Below are positions 34,837 through 42,671 of a DNA stretch of 64,000 nt, one piece after another; the first letter of the stretch is position 1, and every line of letters starts with the position of its first letter. Below the pieces are notes generated by a model. The model ran no database searches and was not told the origin of the DNA. It saw nothing but the letters and a program-made list of their open reading frames with translations. This DNA comes from JAGVSR01 sp031413815 (lineage in GTDB: Bacteria; Pseudomonadota; Alphaproteobacteria; Rhizobiales; Hyphomicrobiaceae). The position numbers and the translations under genes were made by a program. The DNA lies in the NCBI GenBank assembly GCA_031413815.1, contig JANOFU010000075.1, forward strand, positions 1 to 64,000. Reading direction: 5' to 3'.

Positions 34837-35058
34837 ATGACCCGTCAATTCACTGCGATCATCGAACGCGACGGCGATCAGTACGTTGCGCATTGCCCCG
34901 ATCTCTACATTGCCAGTCAAGGCGCAACCGTAACCGATGCCCGCGCCAATCTGACGGAAGCCATCGAGCTGTTCATGGAAACTGCGCCGCCAGCCGAAGT
35001 CAGCGAGCGATTAAACGGCGAGTTCTATGTCACTCAGGTTGAGGTTCGAGTTGGCTAA
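34837..35058 (+). CDS. hicB: HicB-type antitoxin
   Basis: A 73-residue protein with the partial RNase-H-like fold of HicB: FTAIIERDGDQYVAHCPDLYIASQGATVTDARANLTEAIELF. HicB binds and neutralises HicA and usually represses the operon. ATG 34837 follows AAAGAG; the frame is open to 34810. It has no obvious C-terminal DNA-binding domain, so autoregulation may be weak or indirect. The order hicB then hicA is the less common arrangement. The two genes overlap by 8 bp. Confidence 0.85.
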   Translation: MTRQFTAIIERDGDQYVAHCPDLYIASQGATVTDARANLTEAIELFMETAPPAEVSERLNGEFYVTQVEVRVG

Positions 35059-35272
35059 GCTGCCCGTGCTGTCAGGCCGAACCATTTGCGCAATCCTAGT
35101 TGCACAGGGATTTACCCAGGTGCGCCAGCGCGGCAGCCACATCGTCATGCAACGCGCGTCCAGCACGGGAACACGGACGGTCGTGGTTCCAGACCATGAC
35201 GAGATCTGACCCGGCACCCTCGCATCGATCATCCGTCAAAGTGGGCTTGGGCGTGATGTTTTCGAGAAATAA
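35051..35272 (+). pseudogene. hicA: HicA mRNA-interferase toxin gene with an in-frame stop
   Basis: From TTG 35051: AKLPVLSGRTICAILVAQGF, then VRQRGSHIVMQR (the catalytic-histidine strand of the HicA dsRBD fold) and TVVVPDHDEI, where a TGA (35207-35209) stops the frame after 52 residues. Reading on in the same frame gives PGTLASIIRQSGLGRDVFEK and TAA (35270-35272), exactly the normal HicA ending. A single CGA-to-TGA change would explain it. The toxin is therefore probably truncated and inactive unless read through. ATG 35027 is an alternative start. Confidence 0.8.
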
Positions 35273-35277
35273 CGGCC

Positions 35278-35405
35278 GTGGGCAGTGGGCAGTGGGCAGT
35301 GGGCAGTGGGCAGTGGGCAGTGGGCACTGAAGGGTACTCTTCTAGCGCACCGCGTAACAGGAATAGATCGTTGACCGTGTCGTGAGACCTCTACTGCCTA
35401 CTGCC
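35278..35405 (+). repeat. Heptamer element: (GTGGGCA)7 ... (TACTGCC)2
   Basis: Seven perfect GTGGGCA units (35278-35326) begin 5 bp after the old hicA stop. About 65 bp of unrelated sequence follows, then TACTGCCTACTGCC (35392-35405), 11 bp from the DUF1476 stop. This is the same left and right ends as the element at 5313-5498. Confidence 0.85.
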
Positions 35406-35416
35406 TTATTCTCACT

Positions 35417-35740
35417 TCACCTCGCCGCTTCCACATCAGCAACGGCCTTGGCCAGGAACTCACCCATCATATTGCGGATTTCCGCGTCGTCCGTCTTGAC
35501 GCCAGCCGCGTCGAGGTCAGCCTTCACTTTGCGGAACACATCGTCATCGCCCTTTTCTTCGAGATCGGCTCTGCGCACCGCCTTGATGTACTCTTCGAGC
35601 GCGGGGCCCGTGTGACCGAGCTTGGCACCGGCCCACTCGGCCAGCATCTTGTTGCGGCGCGACTCGGCCTTGAATTTCAGGTCGGCATCGTGGGCAAATT
35701 TCTTCTCGAAGGCCTTCTCGCGGTCGTTGAAGCTTGTCAT
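35417..35740 (-). CDS. F1Fo-ATPase inhibitor subunit zeta (DUF1476)
   Basis: A 107-residue protein starting MTSFNDREKAFEKKFAHDADLKFKAESRRNKMLAEWAGAKLG, the conserved opening of the alphaproteobacterial zeta subunit (DUF1476). In Paracoccus this helical protein inserts its N-terminus into F1 and blocks ATP hydrolysis. The N-terminal inhibitory helix and the four-helix body are both present at normal length. ATG 35740 is chosen; ATG 35746 is two codons upstream. Its upstream gap is shared with the divergent purC. Confidence 0.9.
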   Translation of the reverse strand: MTSFNDREKAFEKKFAHDADLKFKAESRRNKMLAEWAGAKLGHTGPALEEYIKAVRRADLEEKGDDDVFRKVKADLDAAGVKTDDAEIRNMMGEFLAKAVADVEAAR

Positions 35741-36085
35741 TCCCATCTCCACCAGAGCGTGTTCTGTGATCGTTCCTACACGCATGACGTGTTGTATAGC
35801 ATGCGATTCCGCTGTGCTCCGCCAGACGCCTACCCCGCCCGCTGAGACAAATCAACGGCTTGTGGGCAGCGTGACCCAAGACGGCCACTGCGGCACCGAT
35901 AAGATTGTTTCTACCCCCGGGTTCGGCTAGGGTCGGAATGTGGTTTTTCGCGCGTCCGGCCGACCTTACTCCCTTCAAGTAGCAGTAGAAATCCTTCTGC
36001 AACATCAAAGGGCAGCCGGTGCGCGCGAGTGTGTTCTCCGTCGCGTAGAATGGGCATGAGCGTGATCGTTAAAGGACCAGGGTCG
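35741..36085. other. Divergent promoter region between the zeta inhibitor gene and purC
   Basis: 345 bp with no convincing gene. The purC frame is open back to 36029, but the conserved start is at 36086. It should contain the promoters for both genes; no recognisable operator (such as a PurR-like box) was seen. Confidence 0.45.
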
Positions 36086-36874
36086 ATGAACAAGCGCCGG
36101 AAGATTTACGAGGGCAAGGCCAAGGTCCTTTACGAAGGACCAGAGCCCGGTACGCTCGTTCAGCACTTCAAGGACGACGCCACCGCGTTCAACGCCAAGA
36201 AGCATGCGTTGATCGAAGGCAAGGGCGTGCTCAACAACCGCATATCGGAATACATATTCCTGCGGCTGGGCGAAATCGGCGTGCCCACTCACTTTATGAA
36301 GCGCCTTAACATGCGCGAGCAGTTGATCCGCGAAGTCGAGATCATTCCGCTCGAAGTTGTGGTGCGCAATGTTGCCGCCGGCTCGCTGGCGACACGTCTC
36401 GGCATCGAAGAAGGCACGCAGCTGCCCCGCTCGATCGTCGAGTTCTACTACAAGAAGGATGAATTGAACGATCCGATGGTGTCGGAAGAGCACATCACAG
36501 CCTTCGGCTGGGCCACACCCCAGGAGATCGACGAAGTCATGCAGCTCGCGCTGCGCATCAACGACTTCCTCGTCGGCCTGTTCCTGGGCATCGGCATCCG
36601 CTTGATCGACTTCAAGGTCGAGTTCGGCCGCCTGTGGGACAACGAAAACATGCGCATTGTGCTCGCTGACGAGATCAGCCCCGATTGCTGCCGTCTGTGG
36701 GACATTCACAGTGCGGAGAAGCTCGACAAGGACCGCTTCCGCCGTGATCTCGGCGGCGTGCTTGAGGCCTATCAGGAAGTCGCGCGCCGCTTGGGCGTGC
36801 TGACGGAAAACCCGCGTCCGCGCGGCGCTGGCCCTGTGCTCGTGGCGTCCAACCCGACGGGTAAGCCGAACTAG
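36086..36874 (+). CDS. purC: Phosphoribosylaminoimidazole-succinocarboxamide (SAICAR) synthase
   Basis: Joins CAIR and aspartate with ATP to form SAICAR in purine synthesis. The 262-residue protein starts MNKRRKIYEGKAKVLYEG. It shows FNAKKHALIEGKGVLNNRIS, EVVVRNVAAGSLATRLG, GIRLIDFKVEFGR and the signature LADEISPDCCRLWD. ATG 36086 is selected because the motif begins immediately. purSQL starts 2.6 kb downstream, with two unrelated membrane-protein genes between. Confidence 0.95.
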   Translation: MNKRRKIYEGKAKVLYEGPEPGTLVQHFKDDATAFNAKKHALIEGKGVLNNRISEYIFLRLGEIGVPTHFMKRLNMREQLIREVEIIPLEVVVRNVAAGSLATRLGIEEGTQLPRSIVEFYYKKDELNDPMVSEEHITAFGWATPQEIDEVMQLALRINDFLVGLFLGIGIRLIDFKVEFGRLWDNENMRIVLADEISPDCCRLWDIHSAEKLDKDRFRRDLGGVLEAYQEVARRLGVLTENPRPRGAGPVLVASNPTGKPN

Positions 36875-37085
36875 CCTGATTAACGGTTATTGAACGAGTG
36901 TGTCGCGAGCGGCGGCAGCGGTCGCCCGCGCGCTGCTGCTTACGACAGTTTTTGTAGGACTACTTTTCATCGGCGGGGTGTTTTTGAGACTTCCGCAAGC
37001 CCTTCCACTCCCCTTTCTCAAGCATCCCGAAAGCGTGCATTAATGAAAAAGCCCTAAGATTCCGCAAGGAACTCTGGGATCTCAA

Positions 37086-38480
37086 ATGGACAATGCGCTG
37101 TTCTGGTGGCTCGTATTCCCGATGCTGGTGGCGGCAGCCGTCGTCTATCTGGTATTAGTTGTCATTGGTCTCAGCACCATCCGAATTGCGTTCAGTCTCT
37201 CTCATCCACTTCTCAAGATTGCACTTGTCTCAATTGGGCTGATGGTGATTGCCAGCCCGCTCATGTATCATGCCCTCATGGATTTGCGCGCCCAGCATGA
37301 GGCCGACGGGCGCCAAGCCGCGCTTGCAGACCTTGAGCGCGTCAATCTTGCCGGCCGGCTGCCTGAGACCTTCATCACCGTCGGCGATTTCGGGCAGGAG
37401 GTGATCAGCTTCATAGAAACAAACTACCCGCTCCGCACCTATTCCACGGAAGAGAACAAACGCTTGGTGGACGCCTATCGCAATTATCGCAAGGCCGAGC
37501 GGTGCCACCGCCGCTTTGCAGGCGAGGTGATGCCGGGAACAAAAATCCCAAAATGCAAAAAGTTGCCGGCGTCCGTCCAGAGTGCGCTCGACCTTCGCGA
37601 ACCTGTGCTGGTTTTCGCCACCGGTCGCGACACTTCCATGCGCGAAGATAATGTTCTTGCTGGAAAGATTTATGAGATCCGGCTGATCACGCCGCAAGAG
37701 GATGTGCTGGTCGCGTACTACGAGCAGCGCACGGTTGAAGGCACCACCTCGATCTTCAGTCCATATGCTCCCCCCCCGCCGATTGGATTCCAGCGACCCG
37801 GCGCCACCCCTGAAGACATTCATAGAAACGGCGATGCAGGGAGCAAGCCCATGATCGACCTATTGGGCCAAGCCATCGGGATTGTGTTCGGCGGTGTTAT
37901 CGTGGTCGCACTGATGTCCATGATCTACAAGCGTGATGCAGTCGATTGGGAACAGCTCGTCACCGCATATGGGCGTGACTGGACGGAACCGCGCTTGCTG
38001 AAGCGGTTTGCCAATATGATCCTGTACAGTGACGGACGGCCGGCAAAGTCGTATCCAGCCATGATCTCGATTGGCCTCTACGATGACGGGATCGCCTTTC
38101 GCCCGAACCGCGTGTTGGTTCCGTTTCAGCGACCGGTTTTCATCCCCTATGCCGACATTCAGGGTTGGGACCAGAACTGGTATCTCGACGCGAAGTCAAC
38201 CGAGCTGTCGTTCCGCAAGGCACCCCACATGCGGATAATCATGCCGCACGAGCAAGTGGAATGGATGCTCTCACTTGCCAAAGGGCCCCCGCGAATATCG
38301 GCCGAACGGCCGCCGCACGGCACCCGTCCTTGGATCACGTACTATGTTGCGCTCGCATCCGGAGCGATGGCACTTGTGGTGATCATCGTGACCTTTTGGA
38401 AAGGTCTGCCAATCGCTTTTCAGGAACAACCTCTCGAATTCCATTCACATCAATTGCCGAGCGAAGACAGCAACAGATAG
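37086..38480 (+). CDS. Membrane protein of unknown function (464 aa)
   Basis: Not recognised. Predicted helices lie at about 8-30 and 42-62 in the N-terminus, about 260-282 in the middle (AIGIVFGGVIVVALMSMIY), and about 415-438 near the end. A periplasmic segment of about 200 residues lies between the second and third, with a cysteine pair (AERCHRR and PKCKK). After the third helix a cytoplasmic region contains YPAMISIGLYDDGIAFRPNRVLVPFQRPVFIPYADIQGW, reminiscent of PH-like domains of membrane proteins. It faces the DUF3592-like gene convergently, 4 bp apart. Confidence 0.7.
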   Translation: MDNALFWWLVFPMLVAAAVVYLVLVVIGLSTIRIAFSLSHPLLKIALVSIGLMVIASPLMYHALMDLRAQHEADGRQAALADLERVNLAGRLPETFITVGDFGQEVISFIETNYPLRTYSTEENKRLVDAYRNYRKAERCHRRFAGEVMPGTKIPKCKKLPASVQSALDLREPVLVFATGRDTSMREDNVLAGKIYEIRLITPQEDVLVAYYEQRTVEGTTSIFSPYAPPPPIGFQRPGATPEDIHRNGDAGSKPMIDLLGQAIGIVFGGVIVVALMSMIYKRDAVDWEQLVTAYGRDWTEPRLLKRFANMILYSDGRPAKSYPAMISIGLYDDGIAFRPNRVLVPFQRPVFIPYADIQGWDQNWYLDAKSTELSFRKAPHMRIIMPHEQVEWMLSLAKGPPRISAERPPHGTRPWITYYVALASGAMALVVIIVTFWKGLPIAFQEQPLEFHSHQLPSEDSNR

Positions 38481-38484
38481 CCGC

Positions 38485-39327
38485 TTACCGTCCCAAGCCC
38501 CATGAAGAGGCGCGCCGCACAGTCGGAGTGCGCCTGGCGGGGGATGCCGGCTTGCGTACACTTGCCGACCGATACCTATCATCCGGCATGGGTGCCGGCT
38601 TCGTGGAAGCGGCCTTCGGTTGTGCGCGCGGTTCGAACACGTCTGCGATACGCGTCGCCCAAGGACCGGCCTTCGCGATCGCGCCGCGCAACGGGTGGGG
38701 CGTCGGATCGGTGGATTGTGGTTTCAAAACCGTACTCAAAAGTCCAGTGGCGGCCCAGTACATGGTCCTCCGGACGCGCATCCCGATGTAAAGGACGGCC
38801 GCTATAATCATCGTAGCCAGAATCGCATGACGCAAAAGCGCCTGATCCTGAACAACCGGTCCGACCGACGTTTCTGGCTGGGCACGATCATAGGAGACTT
38901 GTATCCGGTCACCAGCTTTAAGGCGGGCGTGCGCGCGGATTTGGGCAAATGATTTTTTGGTTTCGACGCGCCCGCCGTCGACGGTTTCAAACGCGATGGT
39001 CGCTTCGCGCTTACGCCCCGCTTGCTTCGTCTTTGCCGGCCGCTTTGCGAGTTCGGCCGCGAGGTCCTGACACGGCACAAACGCGACATTCGATTGTCCT
39101 GATGTGGTCACGTCGCGCGGCTCGACGAGAATGCAAGTTTCCTGTGTCGAGAGAATCTCAGCCATGGCGGTTTGGCGGGACAGATCCGAGAACACGCTGT
39201 CGACTTGGCTCGGGATCGTGCCCCACATGCCAGCCAGGATGACGATGCCCCAAAGAAGCACGTAGAACATGATCAGGCGTTTGAGACCTGTCGCGATGGC
39301 CGTGATGATTTTTGTGATGAATTTCAT
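38485..39327 (-). CDS. DUF3592-like membrane protein (280 aa)
   Basis: Two membrane helices (about 19-36 and 165-183) flank an extracytoplasmic domain. That domain contains REATIAFETVDGGRVETKKSF and LKAGDRIQVSYDRAQPE, the pattern of DUF3592 proteins (an E..T.DG.....F...Y..GD.V.V.YDP..P core). A basic tail rich in Pro, Ala and Arg follows. The role is unknown; its convergent neighbour is also an orphan membrane protein. Confidence 0.65.
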   Translation of the reverse strand: MKFITKIITAIATGLKRLIMFYVLLWGIVILAGMWGTIPSQVDSVFSDLSRQTAMAEILSTQETCILVEPRDVTTSGQSNVAFVPCQDLAAELAKRPAKTKQAGRKREATIAFETVDGGRVETKKSFAQIRAHARLKAGDRIQVSYDRAQPETSVGPVVQDQALLRHAILATMIIAAVLYIGMRVRRTMYWAATGLLSTVLKPQSTDPTPHPLRGAIAKAGPWATRIADVFEPRAQPKAASTKPAPMPDDRYRSASVRKPASPARRTPTVRRASSWGLGR

Positions 39328-39529
39328 GACTGCGAGACGTCCCCAGGACGGAGGACACTAGCAGCCGGGGCTTTCCGGACCGTTGACAGCAACTTATAGT
39401 TGCATGGGCCGCTGGCGTCACCTTTAGGGCCCTTCGCGGGGGATTAGTGCTCTGCCGCGCGCTCCTGCCGCTTGCGGATGGGGGATTCGCACGTCAAAAC
39501 CGCTCTTGTTCCGTGACGGAGGTCCGATC

Positions 39530-39772
39530 TTGAAAGCCTTGATCCGCATTACACTGAAAAACGGCGTTCTCGATCCGCAGGGCAAAGCCATCGAGGGGGC
39601 CGTGAAGGGCCTGGGCATCTCGGGCGTCGGCGATGTGCGCCAGGGCAAGTATATTGAGGCCGATCTCCAAGAGAAAGACCCCGCCAAGGCGAAGCTCATC
39701 GTCGAGCAGATGTGTAAGGACCTGCTCGCCAATACGGTGATTGAGAATTACAGCTACGACCTCGTGAGCTGA
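39530..39772 (+). CDS. purS: Phosphoribosylformylglycinamidine synthase subunit PurS
   Basis: The small subunit bridging PurL and PurQ in the three-part FGAM synthase. 80 residues: MKALIRITLKNGVLDPQGKAIEGAVKGLGISGVGDVRQGKYIE, the usual PurS length and sequence. TTG 39530 is the start: GGAGG lies 7 bp upstream and KALIRI is the conserved beginning (the frame is open to 39506). Its TGA overlaps the ATG of the next gene (TGATG). Confidence 0.92.
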   Translation: MKALIRITLKNGVLDPQGKAIEGAVKGLGISGVGDVRQGKYIEADLQEKDPAKAKLIVEQMCKDLLANTVIENYSYDLVS

Positions 39773-40293
39773 TGCGCGCTTGGTGGGCCATTCCCGGACT
39801 TGCCACAGTCGCTGGATTGATTTGGGCTGGGACCGCGGGTCCGGAACGGCAGCCAGCGCCCGCGCCGTTCAAACTCGAACTCAACAAACCCATAGAGATC
39901 GTTTGCACGACCAAGTCTGTGGTTGTCGCGACGGACGCAGCCAAAGCCAGCAACGGCGAGATCAAGCTCTCGCTCCTGTTGAAAGACGCTGCCGCCAAGC
40001 CGCCGTCTGGCTCGTGGCGCATCGTCAGCGCCGATCGCTCCCACGGCGGCTCGTTTGCAGCACCTTTGCACCACGGCAAATCCTGCGCCGAAGCCTGCCC
40101 CCTGAGGATGGCCGCGGACGATCAGATTCAATTGTGGTCGCCCGCACCCAAGGGCGTCGATCAACTGGCCGACAAGGAAATCCTGCTGCTTGCAGTGGTG
40201 AAAACCAAAACCCTCGACTTGCGCGCGTCCACATTCAACGGCAGACAGATCGAAGCTCTTGAAGAGGGCACGTGCAGGATGGATACCAAATGA
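39772..40293 (+). CDS. Unknown exported protein coupled between purS and purQ (173 aa)
   Basis: Not recognised. N-terminal hydrophobic segment (AWWAIPGLATVAGLIWAGTAG) acts as signal or anchor. The mature part has about 145 residues with four cysteines (IVCTTKS, KSCAEACPLR, GTCRMD) that could form two disulfides. The start overlaps the purS stop (TGATG) and the stop overlaps the purQ start (ATGA), so it is tightly coupled to cytoplasmic purine enzymes although it looks periplasmic. No catalytic motif seen. Confidence 0.78.
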   Translation: MRAWWAIPGLATVAGLIWAGTAGPERQPAPAPFKLELNKPIEIVCTTKSVVVATDAAKASNGEIKLSLLLKDAAAKPPSGSWRIVSADRSHGGSFAAPLHHGKSCAEACPLRMAADDQIQLWSPAPKGVDQLADKEILLLAVVKTKTLDLRASTFNGRQIEALEEGTCRMDTK

Positions 40294-40985
40294 AAGCCTC
40301 TGTCATCGTTTTCCCGGGCTCGAACTGTGACCGCGACGTGAAAGTTGCGATTGAGCGCATCACGGGCTCAGCCGTCACCATGGTCTGGCACGGCGACGCG
40401 AGCGTTCCCGCCTCGGACTTGATCGTGCTCCCCGGTGGATTTTCTTACGGCGATTACTTGCGCTGCGGGGCGATGGCCGCACATTCGCCGATTATGCGCG
40501 ACGTGGTCAGCAAAGCGAAAGCCGGCACGCCGGTGCTGGGCATTTGCAATGGCTTCCAGATCTTGTGCGAGTCCGGGCTGTTGCCCGGCGTGTTGATGCG
40601 CAATAAATCGCTGAAGTTCATTTGCCGCGATGTGCACTTGCGCGTCGACAGCGAGCAAACGTTTTTCACCAACACCTACCGCAAAGGCCAGGTGATCAAA
40701 GTGCCAATCGCGCACGCGGAAGGCAATTACTTCGCCGATCAGGCGACGCTCGACCGCCTCGAGGGCGACAACCGCGTTGTGTTCCGCTACGCAGATGCGG
40801 ACGGAAACGTCTCAGCTGAGACATCGCCGAACGGTGCCCAGCGCAATATCGCCGGCATCTGCTCAGCCGATGGCCGCGTCCTCGGCATGATGCCCCATCC
40901 CGAACGGCTCTATGAAACCGCCCTCGGCGGCACTGACGGCCGGCGGATTTTTGAGAGCGCCGTGGTGAGTTTGGCGGCGGCGTAA
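40290..40985 (+). CDS. purQ: FGAM synthase glutaminase subunit PurQ
   Basis: Releases ammonia from glutamine for PurL. Class I amidotransferase of 231 residues with opening KASVIVFPGSNCDRDV, nucleophile C86 in LGICNGFQIL, and H203/E205 in MMPHPER. ATG 40290 overlaps the upstream TGA (ATGA). purL lies 1.7 kb downstream behind an interrupting region, so the usual purS-purQ-purL continuity is broken. Confidence 0.95.
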   Translation: MKASVIVFPGSNCDRDVKVAIERITGSAVTMVWHGDASVPASDLIVLPGGFSYGDYLRCGAMAAHSPIMRDVVSKAKAGTPVLGICNGFQILCESGLLPGVLMRNKSLKFICRDVHLRVDSEQTFFTNTYRKGQVIKVPIAHAEGNYFADQATLDRLEGDNRVVFRYADADGNVSAETSPNGAQRNIAGICSADGRVLGMMPHPERLYETALGGTDGRRIFESAVVSLAAA

Positions 40986-40995
40986 CGTGCGAAAC

Positions 40996-41015
40996 GGGGT
41001 CAGGCACCGTGCCTG
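40996..41015 (+). repeat. REP-like element
   Basis: GGGGTCAGGCACC begins 11 bp after purQ and folds with the following bases, since CAGGCAC (41001-41007) pairs with GTGCCTG (41009-41015). Member of the same short family as 41131-41195. Confidence 0.6.
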
Positions 41016-41130
41016 GCTGTTCGCCATCGACCGCGCGGACCCCACGCCCGTATCAGCGCCGCGGCTTGCGCGGGCGGCTCTGCATCAGTGCCATGATAAG
41101 TGCCTGCATGATCATCTCCTACGTCCAAAC

Positions 41131-41195
41131 GGGGTCAGGCACCCTTCCCGGCAATTCGTTCACTTCTCAATGTCCGCGTCAGGGTGCCTGACCCC
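41131..41195 (+). repeat. REPIN-like pair of inverted 13-mers
   Basis: GGGGTCAGGCACC (41131-41143) and its exact inverse GGTGCCTGACCCC (41183-41195) face each other across 39 bp, the layout of a REP doublet (REPIN). Such elements are moved by RAYT (Y1 transposase) proteins, none of which is in this window. The rest of the 40986-41364 gap holds no gene. Confidence 0.7.
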
Positions 41196-41364
41196 AAACT
41201 TCACATACCGCCAACCTAACCCGAATCTCTGCACTGCAGAATAGATGATATTGCATTGCAGCAATGCAGGACCGGCAGCGCGTCCACGCCGCATCCACAC
41301 CATCCGATCGGTTCATATTTCCTTCAAAGTTTGATGGAGTTGCATAGGCTGAACAGCAGGCACT

Positions 41365-41399
41365 AAAAAGCGGAAGGGCATTGTTGTATGCCCTTCCGC
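41365..41399 (-). terminator. Intrinsic terminator of the 41426-41824 gene
   Basis: Read leftward: GCGGAAGGGCAT pairs perfectly with ATGCCCTTCCGC (41370-41381 with 41388-41399) across a 6-nt loop, followed by TTTTT (41365-41369). It lies 26 bp past the stop of the leftward gene. A textbook rho-independent terminator. Confidence 0.85.
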
Positions 41400-41425
41400 A
41401 AATTTCGTCAGACGCTCACATTCGC

Positions 41426-41824
41426 CTACTCGACGACGGGCGCATAGGCTGTGCGCTGAAGCACCCGGCCGGACATCGTCGTGGCACCGGGAGCGCAGAC
41501 GAACTCCAGCGATGGGCCCGCAGACGTTTCAACGCGGGCCATATGTCCTGCGGCCACCAGCGTATGCAATCGCGAGCCCGCCGCAGGGGCATCGACGTCG
41601 TCACGAAACTGATCGGCGATGGCGATCGTGACCTTGCAGCCGCCGTCCACCGCTACGTAGTATCCGACAACGTGCTTGCCGCCAGCTTCGAGCGATAGAC
41701 CCGCATAAGGTGCCACGATGACGGCAGCATCGTCCACAGGCTTCGGGCTCGTACCGGCCAGTGCGCCTGGCACGGCAGCAATGGCCAACGAAAGGGCGAC
41801 AAACATCGGCTTCCATGACGTCAT
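41426..41824 (-). CDS. Small exported protein of unknown function (132 aa)
   Basis: From ATG 41824, with an AAGGAGA ribosome site. The signal peptide SWKPMFVALSLAIAAVPGALA is followed by a compact mature domain of about 110 residues: IVAPYAGLSLEAGGKHVVGYYVAVDGGCKVTIAIAD, then GPSLEFVCAPGATTMSGRVLQ. The two cysteines (GGCKV and FVCAP) could form a disulfide. Probably a periplasmic protein; the family is not recognised. A strong terminator follows, so it is a single-gene unit. Confidence 0.75.
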   Translation of the reverse strand: MTSWKPMFVALSLAIAAVPGALAGTSPKPVDDAAVIVAPYAGLSLEAGGKHVVGYYVAVDGGCKVTIAIADQFRDDVDAPAAGSRLHTLVAAGHMARVETSAGPSLEFVCAPGATTMSGRVLQRTAYAPVVE

Positions 41825-42118
41825 GGGAAACTCTCCTTCTGATGGTGAGGGGAACACACACGCGCGATGTCAGCCGCAGACCGTATTGCTCATGACCGGT
41901 CTCAACTGCTGACAACACCATTGATAATGCAACGAACCGCCATGCAAAAACGCTATTCCGGACGTGCAGCTCTGCGTTTGATGCAGCGCGCTACGGTCAC
42001 AGCCCAGCTGGGTAGTTGGGTGGCAAACCGCAATCGAACGATCAGCAAAACGGAAGATGGGACGCGAGCCGTGAAGCGCGCGTCCCGTCTTGGTCAACTC
42101 AAAGTCAATGTTCTGACG
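41825..42118. other. Intergenic sequence with one hairpin
   Basis: No convincing gene. GGGACGCG (42059-42066) pairs with CGCGTCCC (42079-42086). It lies just past the stop of the possible small leftward gene at 42119-42349 and could mark its mRNA end. Confidence 0.4.
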
Positions 42119-42349
42119 CTACGCAGCGCTGCGATCGAAGCTCATCGCATCATCGCGAGCATTGTTCGCCGCCATGCCGCCGAACGCAACTTGAGCGGGC
42201 CCCGCAAACCGCGTGGCATGGGCCACGTCATGCAGCGACGGCTGACCGTGCGCGTCAGCGGCATTCTGGTTTGCAGCAGCACGGCGCAAGTCCGTAAACG
42301 AAACGCCGGCAAACATAGACAGAAGCGCTCTCGGCAATAGGGGCGGCAT
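42119..42349 (-). CDS. Possible small protein (76 aa), unknown
   Basis: From ATG 42349: MPPLLPRALLSMFAGVSFTDLRRAAANQ and on, with no recognised domain. In its favour are an AAAGGA ribosome site 8 bp upstream and a hairpin just downstream. Against it are the short length, alternative overlapping frames and no homologue I can name. Doubtful. Confidence 0.3.
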   Translation of the reverse strand: MPPLLPRALLSMFAGVSFTDLRRAAANQNAADAHGQPSLHDVAHATRFAGPAQVAFGGMAANNARDDAMSFDRSAA

Positions 42350-42671
42350 GTTGAGAATCCTTTGGATCGCGCGCATGGGGTCGATTCGACCGCGCGCCTG
42401 ACATGTTGGGATTTATGCCGACGCCGCTTCCCCCGGTAGCCTCGAAACTGCAGCCCTGCGATGCGGGACCAACAGCGCGCAACCGCCGCGGGCTGCGCCA
42501 TGTTTTCGTAACAATCTGCAAAGCTTGGGACATATCCCGCCAGACCGGGACGCCCGCCGGGCCGGGGAAAATGAAGGATTGCCGCGCGGATAACGCCTGG
42601 GAATCACACGACACGCGGCCCCGGGGCCGCTATAGAGGGACCCACTTTCCCGGCACCTTCAAGGCTTGCGA
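42350..42671. other. purL upstream region
   Basis: 322 bp without a gene. It contains the perfect 16-bp palindrome GCGGCCCCGGGGCCGC (42615-42630), 41 bp before the purL start, where it could act as a leader hairpin or an operator. Confidence 0.45.

Noticed and set aside
35207..35209. TGA in hicA as a selenocysteine codon
   Set aside because: No SECIS-like hairpin is evident just downstream, and HicA has no selenoprotein forms; a nonsense mutation is simpler.
41867..42340. 157-codon rightward ORF upstream of purL
   Set aside because: Arg/Lys-rich low-information sequence, no ribosome site, and overlapped by other equally long frames.
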